Part shown: piece after piece, positions 1 to 12,606 of the stretch
Position numbering within the stretch: the first letter of the stretch is position 1
Layout: each line of letters begins with the position of its first letter
DNA from: Isoetes taiwanensis
Taxonomy: Eukaryota > Streptophyta > Lycopodiopsida > Isoetales > Isoetaceae
Length of the DNA: 64,000 bases
Assembly: GCA_021234155.1 (NCBI GenBank)
Contig: JAJEKV010000058.1
Location: 5,528,600-5,592,599, forward strand
Reading direction: 5' to 3'
The notes under the pieces: generated by a model
What the model saw: the letters and a program-made list of their open reading frames with translations, nothing else
Databases searched by the model: none
What the model was told of the DNA's origin: nothing
Translations under genes and position numbers: made by a program

Positions 1-479
1 ATTCGATCCCGAGCTTTTGCAACAATATCTCAATGGTTGTTTTTCTCAAAAGATATGGGACCTTGATTACTTTGGCCCAAGTGAAAACGGGTCATTATCA
101 TGCACACATAAATCCCACCTTGGCACCGGGGCCCCAAGCTTATTTGCTTGCTTCATTGTCCAGAACAAGCTTGTAGCTATTGCATCAATTCGCGCACGGG
201 GTCCCACAAAGCTACTGTTTGATTGAGACAGTAGATGGGAGCGGCCGCGAATTGCCGCTGAGAAGCGAGACTATGTGCCTGTTGCCAGTTACAGGTTATT
301 GAAGATGAAAGCCATACTCTTCTGAGTTGCCCTGCTTTTGAGATAGTTCGGAATCATTTTTTGACCTTAGCATTCCATTCCACGCTTCCACAACTTCTCA
401 GAGCACCATCTGTGCATGACTTGGCATTATACATACTTGAGGTTCTAGATAAACGTCTGCAATTACTGAGCCCTCAGTA
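1..479 (+). mobile_element. LINE (non-LTR retrotransposon) 3' coding fragment
   Basis: This is the C-terminal end of a LINE ORF2. Around 277-330 the translation reads CxxC, then IEDESHTLLSC, the zf-RVT-like CxxC...H...C knuckle at the end of plant LINE polyproteins, and it ends at a TAG at 477-479. The upstream piece (17-226) matches the same protein in the copies at 33.6-34.0 kb and 52.8-53.4 kb (QYL.ACF.KLWD, then IASIR). A frameshift near 226-280 separates the two parts, so it is dead. It continues off the left edge of the window. The characteristic 3' tail is not visible here. Confidence 0.75.
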
Positions 480-2117
480 GTCATTATCAGAATAGAAGCA
501 AATATCAGTGAAGATGGTTATTGCCATACCTGAATCGCATGTATCCCCATCATACACACATGGTTATCCTATTTGTTGAGAACAGAAAAAAATAAACGAC
601 ATATGGCGTGCATGCGTTTTAGACATCAGAAACATTTCGATCCCAGCCGTAAAGACAATGCCTGGTCTGTCTACAATTAGGTACAGGTGACACAGGGCCG
701 ATGCAGTATAACACAAGGAGTCCAAAAATGAACTATTATAATAAACTAATATGAAATCATCTAAAAACCATGGTATATGTGGTTTTTTGTGCATGAATTT
801 ATTTGATAGTAGAAAACCACATGCCGCAGTGGTTTTTCAAGACTGATAATGGTTTATGGATGGTTATTGATGTTGGTTTTTGATAATATAGTGGTTTATT
901 AAAACTAATTGTGGTTTATGAGATAGTTTCATTTATATAATAGTGGTTCAATACCAAATTTAATGGTTTGTTAAAACTGTCCTGAGTTATGACATGGTTT
1001 GGAGGCTGATTTATTATATTCAATATTGAACAATATATATGGCATGCTTAATTTAGCTGACATAGACAATTGATTTATGGTATGTTCTCGGATTGAGCAA
1101 TAGGGCCCCCGGGGAGGAAGGCATGGAGGAATTTAAATTAAGTTAATGGAATTCTTGCATATACATATATATTTTTTTAGTTTAGCTCAAGGAGTTCAAC
1201 CATTTGTATAATTATTAGTACAAGAAATTTATCGCGGCGGCCAAGGCCGCCGCGAACATTTCTCTTTATCCACACCCTGTATCTAGAGAAGCAAACCACT
1301 CTTTCTATTTATCTTAAACATCTTATGTGTAATTGCATATCAATATTGAACATGCACGAAAGCACTTTATGATCCTGTGTTCTAGCAGCTGAACAATAGA
1401 TAGAAAGCTGTTGATCCTAATGACAAAAGATCCCACGTAATAATGATGTCACACATTCACTAAATTCAATATTTAATTTGGAAGATTAAGTTAAACCCAT
1501 CCCTTTTCACAAATGCTAAAACTTGGCATGTTAAAGACAAGAATATTGACCACGTTTAAGGAACCGATACCTACTCTAGCACCAAAAGCAATGCTTGCCC
1601 AACGAGTAATTAGGCTTCGAAAGAGCAAAAGGCCTGCAAAATTAGCAATATCTAAAGCATTAAAGTCGAAGAATGCCATTTTCCTTCTGCTTAAAAAATT
1701 CAATGGAACTTGGAAGGATCGTGTTTGAACTCAGTTATGGAAATGTCCAATGGTCAAGTTCACAACTCATGCAACTTGTGGCCAAAGAAATCAATCAGTT
1801 ATACATGGGGACGTCTATTGACCAAGCTTACTGGCAAGCTCCGCATAAAGTGTGGTAACGGACGCATGACAACAATCAATTTTAGAATTTATAGTGATCC
1901 CCCTCTTTTCTTTCTGAATTTTAATGATCCTCCATTCTTTTCTGTTTATTGTTTATAAAAGTTGGGATTTCTCTGCTTTTGTTGAACCGTGTTGTAAACT
2001 TGGCAACCGTTGTAACAAAATCCACAAGCTTGTCGACATAAGATACTCAACAGATTTACTCAGAAGATGATCAAGAGCACACTTAGTGGTCCTGTAAGAA
2101 AAGCTTGGTTAAAGGGT
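480..2117. other. noncoding AT-rich stretch with a TGGTTTAT-rich patch
   Basis: No convincing gene. Between about 745 and 1010 the motif TGGTTT(A/T) recurs about nine times at irregular spacing, often as ATGGTTTAT or GTGGTTTAT. A GC-rich palindrome lies at 1220-1266 and is listed separately. Short ORFs at 1.5-1.9 kb show no recognisable family. Confidence 0.5.
1220..1266 (-). repeat. short GC-rich palindromic element, copy A
   Basis: The left arm is ACAAGAAATTTATCGCGG followed by CGGCC. After a 2-nt loop (AA), the right arm is GGCCGCCGCG then AACATTTCTCTT. The same asymmetric hairpin, with arms GAAATGTTCGCGG and CCGCGATAAATTTC, recurs at 23357-23400 and 24789-24830 in the opposite orientation. 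This looks like a family of tiny inverted-repeat elements or joined transposon ends. Confidence 0.7.
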
Positions 2118-2524
2118 CTAAGAACAATAAAGAATCCAATTCCTAGTGCATTTAATCAAGGTGCCACTGTGAGTATAGCCATGACTTAGAATTCTAAAGA
2201 TATAAGAGATAACAACATGGAGTGGGGCTGGACATGGAATGACTTTGCAGATCCTAGGCAAATGATGGCTACTTCCAGAACAATAATTGGAAATTAGAGT
2301 GAACGAGTCATCTGGAATTATTGCAGAGCAAATATCAGTTGGAGAATGTAACTGCAAAATATCATGAGCAGACACACATCCCTATAAATGTTGCATTGAC
2401 AGAAATGTAGATGAACTGAATGTGCTCTATAGCAGCCATGCATAGGAGTTTAACCAAAAGGGATCTTGATGCAATAGGCTGACATTTAGTCTCCTACTTT
2501 CGATACGATGATTATAGATGTTAC

Positions 2525-5102
2525 CTGAAGTCCTTTTGAATGGTTTTCGAAAGCTACTTGTGTCACCTTTTTTTTCTTCGGCATAGACAAAACAGCTGCA
2601 AAGTAAATGTTGTTAGAAGTAATAATCGAGTTCAGTTCAGAGCAGATCTTTAAAGGCATGCCAAAGAACGTATTACAGTGCACAAAATTCATCTCGAACA
2701 TGCAAAGGATACATTATAATAGAATAGAATAGAATAGAATAGTTTTTTTAACGTCCACGGAGACCAATAGGTCATTGGACCCATACAATGGAGCGGAAGA
2801 TAGTTTGTGCTTGATAAAAGGAAGAGACTTGCAAGTAAACAAACTTGTTGGTTCACAATCAAATGCCCTACATCTAGCTCTTATTTTAGGACCAAATTAA
2901 ATGGCAAGCACGGACATAGAAAACTATTGTGGACATTTTTTTAGTATTGATCAAGCAATTAGATATGGTAGACCATCAAAGATACAAAGCCAATGTATCT
3001 CAAGCTGCTGGATTTGGGGCAAATGCATGCAGTTATTCCAACAAAGATATTAGAGAAATGATGATAAACATGATCATATATAACATTACTCCAGTACTCG
3101 TACCACATTTTGAATTATAACGCCTCGCTACATGGAAGGGCCATGAGGAATTTCTATAGTCTCACAATTTGCAATCATGTAATTACTGCAGACACATGGA
3201 AAAGATGCACACCCATAGCAGAAACCTCAACTTCTTATAACTTGACCAATATAAAAACATCATATTTCTAAAATGAACCTAAATGAGTTTTACCTTGATG
3301 AGTTTTAGGATCAGCTTCCATAACTTCTATAATGAACATTTAAAGCTTCAATGAAAACTTTAAACCCAAAGTCATGCTTATTCCTATTTGCAAAAGGATG
3401 CCAAGATAAAATCTTCATAACGCCAAGATTCTTGGTCTTCATTGCCTTGTGACTCTATCAAAGAAAGTTCAAGCATAAGATATTAGCTCCTGCTGTTTCA
3501 TGGTTTCATGGAAACATGTTTCTTATGTTAACCCATGGACTATCTGAAATCCAGCAAAATTAAAATGTTGAAGCTTGTTCATAACATTGTAGCTCTGAGG
3601 ACTCTAATTGGATGGAAATAGGACCATAGGTAAAGAATATAGCTTAAAAGAACAAAGCAGCAAATGATTTTTCCACAATCCTACTGAAGTGAGAAGCTAC
3701 CTATGTCCATCTGCAGTGCTTGAGGAATCCCATTCCCTAAAAGATGAAGGGTGGTAATAGTATCATTTCGTTGGAGCAACCCAATGAATGCATTGGCCCA
3801 ATTGCTTTCCACCTGAGATCTGCATAAAATGAAAGAGACGAAGTAATGACCTAATGGATCTACCTCCACCAAACCAAACCAATGCATGACGTTTCTGAAA
3901 TTTACTTTAGAAGATGGTGTTGCAATTTAACCAATAGCAATATGATACCATGTACGATTATATCGTAGTTGGATACAAATTGGTTTGCTGGACAACATAA
4001 ACTGCCGTAGTTACCAAGATTGCCTTAGAATTGAAAGTCATTATAGCAATTTGCTAGTATGACATAGTAAATTGTATCTGGATTAATTTTTACCGATATG
4101 CACGAAGTGCATTTGCCAATGACGCTGCAAATCTTGGACCAATTTTGTTGCTCTGTAGATCAACCTTCATCCATAGATTATCACCAACCATTTTTTATAA
4201 GGAAGGATGTTTACTCCACCTTAGAGAATAGAGAACTATGTCAATAAAAGATTTTGACGTATACCAATTAAGGTACATAACGAAGCCAACAACCTCAACT
4301 ACAGTCTCAAATATTCCCTTTCCATTGTAGAGTTAGCATTGTTGTAAAGCTTCAGTAGGATGACAAAACGTATCCAAAGTACATTAAAAAAAAAAGTTTC
4401 CAGTGTTTGAAATATCTAAAGAAGTAATAACCACAACGTAGAAAGCGCATACAACTGTGCCTACCTTGCAAAGACAGACTGATCTGTGCTGTGAGCAAAA
4501 GGGTTGTATTTTCCTCAATATGGGTTACTTCTGTTTGCAAACCAGACAGGAACTCCCCAAGCATTTCCAGTTCCAAAACTTGTGCTTGAAAACCGAAAAG
4601 AGCAAGGCCAAATGTACCGTCATAAAAGCAGGGAATATGATCTGTGGATTTTGGTTGGCTGTGAAAATTGGTTCGTGAGTTCGAAGCATATGCAGGACCC
4701 TGTAAATTCGCATTATTGCACACGCATCCTGTAAATTTGCCACATCTCAGCCTTCATTTCCAAAAGCACAAATCCGCCATATCCCAGCTTTTAATTTTAA
4801 AAACACAGAACCCAGAACGAAAAAGAAAAGAAAAAGAACAGAGAAAAGGGCTGCCATAGCTATACCTTGGGTGGTCTGACGCTTTCTTTGGTGCCAAATT
4901 CTATGCCGTAATCCCAGATTATAAGCTGGAACTTGCTTGCCGTAACTGAAGACACAATCCGCTTGCTCTGGTCGAGTTCCTCTTCATAAGTATGCTGGCA
5001 GAGCATTATGTCTACTACCTGCTCTTTGAGAAAAGTAGCTTCCAAGTCTGAATCTAGCACCGATCTGAAATTGGTCATGGCATCTCTGCCACAGAATTTC
5101 AT
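2525..5102 (-). CDS. multi-exon protein with ribonuclease-inhibitor-type LRRs (function unknown)
   Basis: Likely exons, each with a consensus splice site seen in the sequence, are 5102-4866 (start MKFCGRDAM, donor AAG|GTATAG), 4641-4465 (donor CAAG|GTAGGC), about 4180-4094 (donor TCG|GTAAAA), 3819-3701 (acceptor TATGCAG, donor TAG|GTAGCT) and 2595-2525 (acceptor TTTGCAG, donor CAG|GTAACA). The third and fourth exons encode leucine-rich repeats: VDLQSNKIGPRFAASLANAL, and NAFIGLLQRNDTITTLHLLG then NGI. This is the short RI/NLRC-like repeat type rather than the plant extracellular LRR. I see no kinase, NB-ARC or membrane segment. Phases of the first two exons do not join without another exon or a correction, and the 3' end was not found, so the model is partial. 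A LINE tail (2743-2830) sits in a putative intron. Family not recognised. Confidence 0.45.
2716..2830 (-). mobile_element. LINE 3' terminus with (TATTC)n tail
   Basis: Read on the minus strand, the end matches the other LINE copies: a GGACC block, CCTATTGGTCTCCGTGGACG, TTAAAAAAA, then a tandem (TATTC)n tail lying at 2716-2742. Only about 90 bp of the element is recognisable, so it is a severely 5'-truncated insertion. Confidence 0.65.
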
Positions 5103-5137
5103 CGCGGCCCTGTGTAACCTTGGCCACGGAATTTCAT
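5099..5137 (-). promoter_or_regulatory. 12-codon uORF overlapping the LRR gene start (ATGA)
   Basis: An upstream ATG at 5137 opens a 12-codon frame. Its TGA (5101-5099) overlaps the main ATG (5102-5100) in the sequence ATGA. The two start regions are near-copies: ATGAAATTCCGTGGCC upstream and ATGAAATTCTGTGGCA at the main start, about 35 nt apart. A local duplication therefore created the overlapping pair. Whether the transcript includes both is unknown. Confidence 0.4.
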
Positions 5138-8100
5138 CGCGGGCCTGTGTAAGCCCAAGCTGCGTCTTCTTCCTTGTTGAGGTACCGAGCCATACAGCAA
5201 TGCCCGGAATGTCGGATAGCTGGCTATGGCACTACCAAACACATACGCAGGAGAGCTCTTTGGCCTTCTCGCCTAAAAACGTGGCTTCAGATGACGTCAC
5301 TTTTTATTTTAATCCCAGTTATTATTTTCTAGGGACACGCGCCGCCGCAAATGTTTTCCTGGAACGGAAATATTACATCAAACAAAAAATCAAGCTGGCT
5401 TATATATGTTGTGAAAGGTGTGCTAACGCTTGGCATAAGTCGATATGTATATTAATGCAACCCTCATAGATGACATAGATGGAAAAGGAGGTGAAGGACA
5501 AAAGTATGCTGGTGGAATATAAAAGTAGGTGTCTGGACACATGCTGACAGCACTCATATATCACCCCGTATGGCAGCTTGTTTAGGGTGTTATCAGTACT
5601 AGCACATGGTAATTAGGTAATCAATATAAATATGTAATAGCTCCAATGAATGACAAGTGGAATACGATAATAGAATCGTAGGTGCAGGGTGTTGATCTAA
5701 GTGCTGGGGTCGCGTTTTCTTGTACCCCACCAACATACTTTTGCTCTGAATCTAAAATTTCAGCTCAACACCTTACGAAGTGGGATGATGATGTGATATA
5801 CGACGTAGATGCGGACTATGCTTGGATGTTGAACATGGATGCTTAAGTGCTTATGGGATGATTAACTGGCTTTGAAGCATTGTGTTTTCACAATTAGTTA
5901 CTAATATCACAAAAATGAAATGAGGATGAGTTTACATGAGAATGCATGATATATTCCAATGGAAACAATGGCAACGCCTCCAAACACACCCTTGTTATGC
6001 AAAAGGCATTGTTGTTTTGATTCGTACTTCTTTAATATCACAATATTAAAATTTGCAATATATATAACATAAGGTAATAAGATAGTATTTTAATGTCATG
6101 CCACTAGGTAACATCCAACTGGACATGTGACCACACACCACACTACATTGCTTGGTTTCCAACCACTTTACATTGCCTCCGTGGGTTTTTGACACCCAAT
6201 AATTCAGAGTGCGATTCTAGGCAGTCTCAAACTCGAGATCTATAGTTGCTAGACCTAGTATGTTACCACTAGACTAAACGTCCAAGATGCAAATAAAACA
6301 CTACAATGTTATAAAATAATCACATTTAGTTAATATTCTTAACATGCCCTAGGCCATTGATAACTACAATACTAGATGCATATAGATTCTTTCTCAAGCA
6401 ACATTTTTTACTTTGTACTGATTCTGTTGTTGCACATTTTTAACCTGCAAAGGCACCAAAGAACAAATGGCATTTTCATGTCTAGTTTGGTGAATATGTA
6501 CAGCCAAATTGAGGCTACAACTTTCATTATATACAATATTTGAGCAACATTTTCAAAAGTGGCCGCTACACACTTTTATACATCAAGGGGTGCGAGATAC
6601 AATATTTTGATTGAAGCACGTGGAGGTTCCTGCTAAAAGTAAGATGCATGTATACCTCAAGATGATAAAGGTAATTGTTAATGAAATGGCAAGATGAATG
6701 CATAGCTCCAAGCACACTCTCAAAAAATATCCAAGGGGCTCCAAGTATTCTCTGTAACTTGAAAGCACCCGCCAACATCCTTTTTCTCCATTGCAAATTC
6801 TTGCATTTCTAGTAATAGAGAATGGTTGCAAGTCTCAATAATCTTTTGCTACATCCTAGATAAGAACAAACTAAGTTGTGCTAAAATTCGATCAGGTAGT
6901 CACAAAGAAAAATGCTCTGTACACTATGAAAGAACAACGTAAAAATTAAACGACAAAGGGAACAATGATGTACATATAATAGAAGCCAAAAAGATAAACT
7001 TTACTTGTGAGAGCTAAATGCAATAGAGTTAGGTAGGGAAAATTGCATCTAAACAAATGCCTCCTGGAAAATTGCTTCTATCAGTGACCCAACTGGTATA
7101 TCCTATATAAAAGATGAGTTGGGCACACAAACACGCTACCATTGACATGCATTGCTCATAGACAACCAACCATTCCTTATAGTAGTGCACAATACAAAAA
7201 TTACTAGGCATCATAAACTTGCAATATTGAGTTTCGTATTGCGGGAGGACTTTTTCATGCATGGTTCGGACTATGATTCCTGGCACGTATTGTATGTAAA
7301 ACTGTATATTTTGCCATGTTTGAGCAGCTTAATTGCACTTAAAGGTCAAGTTTCCATTTTTCAATATTTTGGATGGGTTTTTTTTTGCAATGGTTCAAAG
7401 TAAAAAGGAAATGTTACGAATTTTAGAATCTGACTGGGTGCCGACACCGTGGTTTTGCTGCACTTCCATGCCGAACTAAAGATGCAAAATAAACACGTAA
7501 AGATGCAAAATAAATCCATAAAGATGCAGAATTACTAAGCATCATTAGTGCATACTATAAGGTTCCCAAAAGATCATTTTCCGTCCGGTTTTGAAGGGTG
7601 AGGGGGATTCTTTAATACCTTGTTTTTTTTGGACGAAGGTCCCAATTTAGATCTTTTTTTTTTTTTTTTTTTGTGTGCGATGGACTTCTTTTTCTGGCCC
7701 GATGGATTGGGGCCGATGAAAGGCTGTCGGTTTTGGCGATGAAGGATAGGGCGGATGAACTGGCCGCCGGATCAAGCTATGTGGTAGGTTCAAGGCAAAT
7801 CCATCCGACATATTCAATCCTGGAGAAATTGGATGTTTGATTGCATCTTCTTTGTAGATGCTGGTTTGGTTTCAGCGAGGTTGAACTCTCCAGCAAGTAG
7901 GTCTGGTGCAGGGCTATAGAACTACGAATTTGGCACTACGAATTGGGACGCTAATTCTTCAAACGTATTTTTTATTTCTTTAGCCATTGATTTGTGCATG
8001 TATTTGTACATTTTCTATTTGTGGCGAGCCTGATTTTCTTGCAGAGCAAAATGGAACATGGCTTTCTTGAAGAGCAGTTGAAAAGTTTCTTGAAGAGGGC

Positions 8101-8348
8101 TGCGATGGTTGTGCCATGGGGGCGATTCGGTCGTAGATGGCGATGGTGTTGCGCTGTTTCTTGTCATTAAATCAGATGTTTGTATGCTTCTTATGTGTAA
8201 CTGGTTGGTATTACCGGGGTTTGACTCCCCGGCCAGGAAATCTTCTGTATAGATAGTTGGTCCATTTATTTGTTGCTGCAGTTTCTTATTTCGGATTTTG
8301 TTCCAAATTTGTGTACACCTGATTCTGCTGTTGCTTCTACCTCCGGAT
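5138..8348. other. no gene recognised
   Basis: Intergenic stretch. The ORF at 5008-5469 (+) has no family resemblance and overlaps exon 1 of the LRR gene on the other strand. A poly-T run lies at about 7654-7672. The left flank of the big transposon ends at 8352. I see no RNA gene or conserved coding segment. Confidence 0.4.
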
Positions 8349-8352
8349 GTTT

Positions 8353-8376
8353 GGGTAAAAGAAAGCTAGGGTGTCT
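8353..8376 (+). repeat. left terminal inverted repeat (24 bp)
   Basis: Starts GGGTAAAAGAAAGCTAGG and ends GTGTCT. It is the exact reverse complement of 17438-17461. The preceding GTTT (8349-8352) is the left target-site duplication. Confidence 0.92.
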
Positions 8377-8394
8377 TACATTTGGCCAAATGTA
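8377..8394. promoter_or_regulatory. left subterminal palindrome of the transposon
   Basis: TACATTTGGCCAAATGTA is a perfect 18-bp palindrome abutting the left TIR. Its six-base arms TACATT/AATGTA are the same as those of the right-end palindrome. A transposase-binding role is inferred from the symmetric position. Confidence 0.7.
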
Positions 8395-8688
8395 GAGTAA
8401 GAGATGTATCACATTTCAAATACATAACCGTTTTTTCAGTATGTACATAATAGCTATATTATGGAATCTTTTTTTTCGGAACTACTTGCCACGTCAATTA
8501 AAACGCAATCATGAAGCAGATTTCAATTCCCGGGCTTCTAACCACTCCAAGAAACGCCTGAACGTTAGGAGAATTTCCCACTTTCGGCTAAAACTTCGCC
8601 CAGCTCGAGATTTCCCTCCTTCTTGCCGTAATTCCTCCGCCTAACCCTAAACCACGCAAGAACAATGATGAACAACGAAGGAACGTAA

Positions 8689-11600
8689 ATGGCGCAAGAA
8701 GATTGCAATATCGGGAATGTGACAAAGAAAATGAAGCGTAAGATTGATGAAATTTGTAAATTTATATATGATCGGGTTCAAGATTTACGCCCCAGGTGCA
8801 AAGGAGAGCTTTTAGCGCTGAAAACCGGGATGAAAGGTCGTACTTCTTTTTGAACTCGCCATTGGAAATCCAAATAGCAAGCAATTCGAAGGATACTATG
8901 CTAAAAAATATCCGCGGAAGGTCTGCGGGGAAGTGAAACAAGCAAATAGCAATGATAAATTAGCGACTAAGCATTCCCCGTTATCAATGATTGTTGGTGA
9001 GAATGGAAAACTCGTGCAAAAGGAGTAGCCTCCAGAATTCTTCAAGTGCAAGCAAGAAACCTCACAAAAGCTGCAATTAGAAGAAAGCGGATGTCATTAT
9101 CAGGTGCTAATATGTGGGCACTGGCAGGAAGGCAACCCAGGGCAGACATGCTTCCGGAATCAACCAAACAGTTGGTAAATGAGTTTTGGTTAACCCACAC
9201 AAAAACTTCTCCAAAGTACAGGGATGTCAGGAAGAAAAGGACACTTCCAATCCAGTTTTTGGACATGCCCCAGGTCAGTTTTAAGTCTTTTAATCCTCTT
9301 TTTTGCAAGCTTGATAGAAGCTAGCTTCTGTGCATCCTGGATAAGTTTAGTAATCCTATTTGCATTCCATGTAAGGGATGTATCTGATATACATTGAAGT
9401 ACATCCAACTACCGTAATTATATTTTTACACTTGGAGGTATTAAATGAGCTATGTTTAACAGGAAACGTACTAGGATGTACTTCCAATTACATCCAATGT
9501 GGCATAAGGCAGAAAATGTGTTGAAAGTCAGGCTGTGTTATTATAGTCTTGATTTTTGTAGTTTCCAAGTACATTACATTACATTTTAAGCTTTCCTGAT
9601 CTCAAGATAGTTTTTAAAGATAGGGTGATACATAAAAGTATTTAAATGTACTTCCGTCCATAACAAAAGTATGAAATACATACATCTATAATACAGTGAC
9701 ACTGTCTGTGACCTGGTTACATATTGAGTTTTTTATGTACATCTGGGAACTCTTTGGAGTACATTCTTTATACATTTATACATATCATGTACATGGTATG
9801 TACGATGTTGTGGTATAGTAGTTGAATGTATATCAAATCATGATCTGAGTGCCATAGAACTAATGGAATGTCTGCAACATCTTTGAATTCGTAAGTAGTT
9901 CTAATTTATATCTTACTTATACATGTCGCTTTTTTCCTTGCAGAGTGAATTGTATGAGATGTTCAAAGATGAACATCCTGAAGTGCAGATTAGCATCAGA
10001 AAGTTCGAGCTGCTTAAGCCTACGTGTGTGAGAAGGTTGAAAGAGAGGAACACATGCTGCTGCGTGAAGCATGAACAAGCTGATCTATACAGAAAAGCTT
10101 TTACCGTCCTGAGGAGCAAATTTCATGCCAATTGTACATGTTCTTGTGGTGTTTGTGCAGCAGATGAGAACAATGGCGCCTCGCTAAGCTCCTTCTAAAA
10201 CATTTCAAAATGTTGGTGCTATGTGGAGAGCTACGGCCCTGTGACAAGGAAGGCTAAGAGTGGCATAGTTTGGATCAGGTCAAGGGAGAGTGCCGGGTAA
10301 TCGAAAATATTCAAATCTGTCCTAAGGAGAAAAGAGTCGCAGAATGAGAACATTGAATGGCAAGTTTACAAGCACGTGAACTAACCTTCCAAAGTCGGCA
10401 CTTCAAGGAGGTTGAAGCTTGTTACCGAAAAGCGGGACTCGGTGCACATTGCTTGACAAGATGTTTCAAAGACCTTACAAAGTTCACTAGTACAACTTTT
10501 CAAAGAAGTTGGCGAGAGCAAACAATTCAGAAATCGATTGCAAAATTTGAGGGATGATTCTCGCTTTTGTCAAAGAATGGACTTTGCAGAGAACTACACT
10601 TTGCGACCATTCGGAGGAGGTTCAAATCCGAGAGCATTGGAACAATGACCGATAACTATTCTCGTGCATATAACCATGATGAAAGTCAATGGCGAAGCTG
10701 AAAAAAACCGTTCATTTGTATGTTTCGATGTTATGAAGCATGATGCTTTCTTTGTTCAGCCGCACTCAAGAAGCACCATATTTGGATGATGCAAAAGGTT
10801 TTGGCCACATCAAATACCATGTCATGTGGTCTGATGGGTGTCTTTGCTTTCGGTTTAAGTGTTCTCGAGCCTTTTATTTGAATGTGGCCCAATATTATAA
10901 CAGGTATAAAATTAGGATGCAGTGGAATTATTTTGGCTCAGGCCATGGAAAAGGAGAACATGATGGGCAGGCTGCTTTGGAGAAAAGGTTCCTAGCAGAC
11001 GAGCAAAGGAAAGAGAATGGTGTTCCGATTTTGGGTGCCAACTCTGCTTGCACTTTGCTGAGACAAAAGAAGTGCAAAATGGACAGAGTCATATGGGAGT
11101 TGATGGCAGAAGACATTAACAGGGACCCTCGTTCAGATTGTGAGACATTGCCTGGTACTCTAGCTATACATTTTGTGTCTGCTATTAATCCAGCTGACCC
11201 AACACTTGTCATGTATAGATCCCTGTCATGTTTTTGCAATGGTTGCTTGAATTTCAGATGGGGAGAATGTGAGAATCTCGAGCATTGTGGTGCGTGGAAG
11301 CTGCATAAACTGGAGCCTAGTTCGGCCCAGGTCGACGAACAAGAAGAGCTAGTTGGTTTTTATGCAGCTGATGAGCAAGAACTGTCCGATGTACTCCAAA
11401 TTGGAGACATATTTGCATCTTTTGCTGCTCCAGGGAATCATGAAAATGTTCCATACGCCGCCCTCCTTTTGCGTGAAGGAGATGCATATTCTTCAGGAAG
11501 ATGTGATTGACGACTATGGAAATAGAATGCTTGCTGGTGACAGGGTTATAGCTGGTCATTACTATCAACTGCTACAAGGCACAAAGCACAAGTACAAGTT

Positions 11601-11768
11601 GTTGGATGACAAAATAGTATTAGTACCAGCTGAATCTGTAATTGGAGCAAAGTTCACGATGCAGCAGGTCAAGCATAAGTTGAAGGGGGCACGTACAGCA
11701 TATATGATCACACGAGAGGTGCATGACATGCTTATATCAAGCCTACCTGAGATTGTTGAGTGCACATG
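8689..11768 (+). pseudogene. DDE-type transposase of the 9.1-kb transposon, frameshifted
   Basis: The first segment starts MAQEDCNIGN at 8689 and shifts frame near 8853. A second exon (about 9040-9270) ends at CCCAG|GTCAG. A 670-bp TACAT-rich intron follows to the acceptor TTGCAG at 9943. The next exon (9944-10197) is cysteine-rich (NTCCCVKHEQAD...CTCSCGVC), possibly a zinc site. Then come MDFAENYT (about 10575, likely first catalytic Asp), FVCFDVMKHDAFF, SDGC (about 10830, likely second Asp) and NYFGSGHGKGEHDG (about 10930-10970), the diagnostic motifs of this transposase type. The longest open part is 10740-11510. A one-base shift near 11490 moves the C-terminal domain (QEDVIDDYGNRMLAGDRV...) into the frame ending at 11768. 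At least four frame breaks make it non-functional as it stands. It would cut and rejoin the element ends in the nucleus. Confidence 0.7.
9340..9943 (+). other. transposase intron rich in TACAT/ATGTA
   Basis: This intron is crowded with GTACAT, ATGTAC and TACATT words, matching the arms of the subterminal palindromes. The 13-mer TACATTGAAGTAC at 9390-9402 recurs at 15490-15502 in the accessory-gene intron. This may reflect internal protein-binding sites or simple low-complexity expansion. Confidence 0.5.
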
Positions 11769-11813
11769 ACTAAGTTCTGTACAAAGGAACTTTCATATTT
11801 GCCATCATCTTCT

Positions 11814-12363
11814 GTTATGTTGAGAAAACTAGTCGATTGCTGTAAGTTTTTTTGTTATTTACTTATTTTTTAATCTGAAGTGCATTTTGATACTTCAATT
11901 TCAGTATCACAGAATATCTTCTGTGATCAAGCAAAATGTATATCAGAAAGTACAAAATGTTTATCAATTATTGCATGAAGAAGTTAAACTAGTCTGTGTT
12001 ATGTTGAGAAAACTAGTCGATTGCTGCAAGTTTTTTCTTATTTACTTCTTTTTTAATCTGAAGTGCATTTTGATACTTCAATTTCAATATCACAGAATAT
12101 CTTCTGTGACCAAGCAAAATGTATATCAGAAAGTACTTAATGTTTATCAATTGTTGCATGAAGAAGTTAAACTAGTCTGTGTTATGTTGAGAAAACTAGT
12201 CGATTCTTCGCAAGTTTTTCTTATTTACTTATTTTTTAATCTGAAGTGCATTTTGATACTTAAATGTCAGTATCACACAATATCTTCTGTTTCCAAGCAC
12301 AATGTATATCAGAAAGTACAAAATGTTCATCAATTGTTGCATGAAGAAGTTAAACTAGTCTGT
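11814..12363 (+). repeat. three tandem copies of a 183/184-bp unit
   Basis: Units start at 11814, 11998 and 12181 with GTTATGTTGAGAAAACTAGT. Each contains an intron-end-like stretch (TTTTGATACTTCAATTTCAG) followed by TATCACAGAAT. The third unit ends at about 12363. A frame stays open through 11887-12381 because one period is 183 nt. The array sits between the 3' end of the transposase and the 3' end of the opposing accessory gene. No protein family was recognised in it. Confidence 0.8.
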
Positions 12364-12606
12364 GAACTTGTTCTGTTATAATGGATATCAATAGCTTTTC
12401 TTTTGATTCATGAAACAAAGCAGAAAGTGGAACATGTATGGAGACAAAAACTCTTGTATTACATATCACAAGATATACACAACCTGGTCATATCGGATAT
12501 GATGCCAATATATACAAGTCGTTGTTCATGTTTTATATTAACATTAATTTACAATCAAAATCTGGTCACAAACCGATGTGAAGCCAAGACATACTATTTC
12601 ATTGTT

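Noticed and set aside
5008-5469. 153-residue plus-strand ORF
   Set aside because: Overlaps the first exon of the minus-strand LRR gene and shows no conserved motif.
11887-12381. 164-residue ORF as a repeat protein
   Set aside because: Openness comes from a 183-bp tandem unit that contains intron-like sequence; no sign of protein selection.
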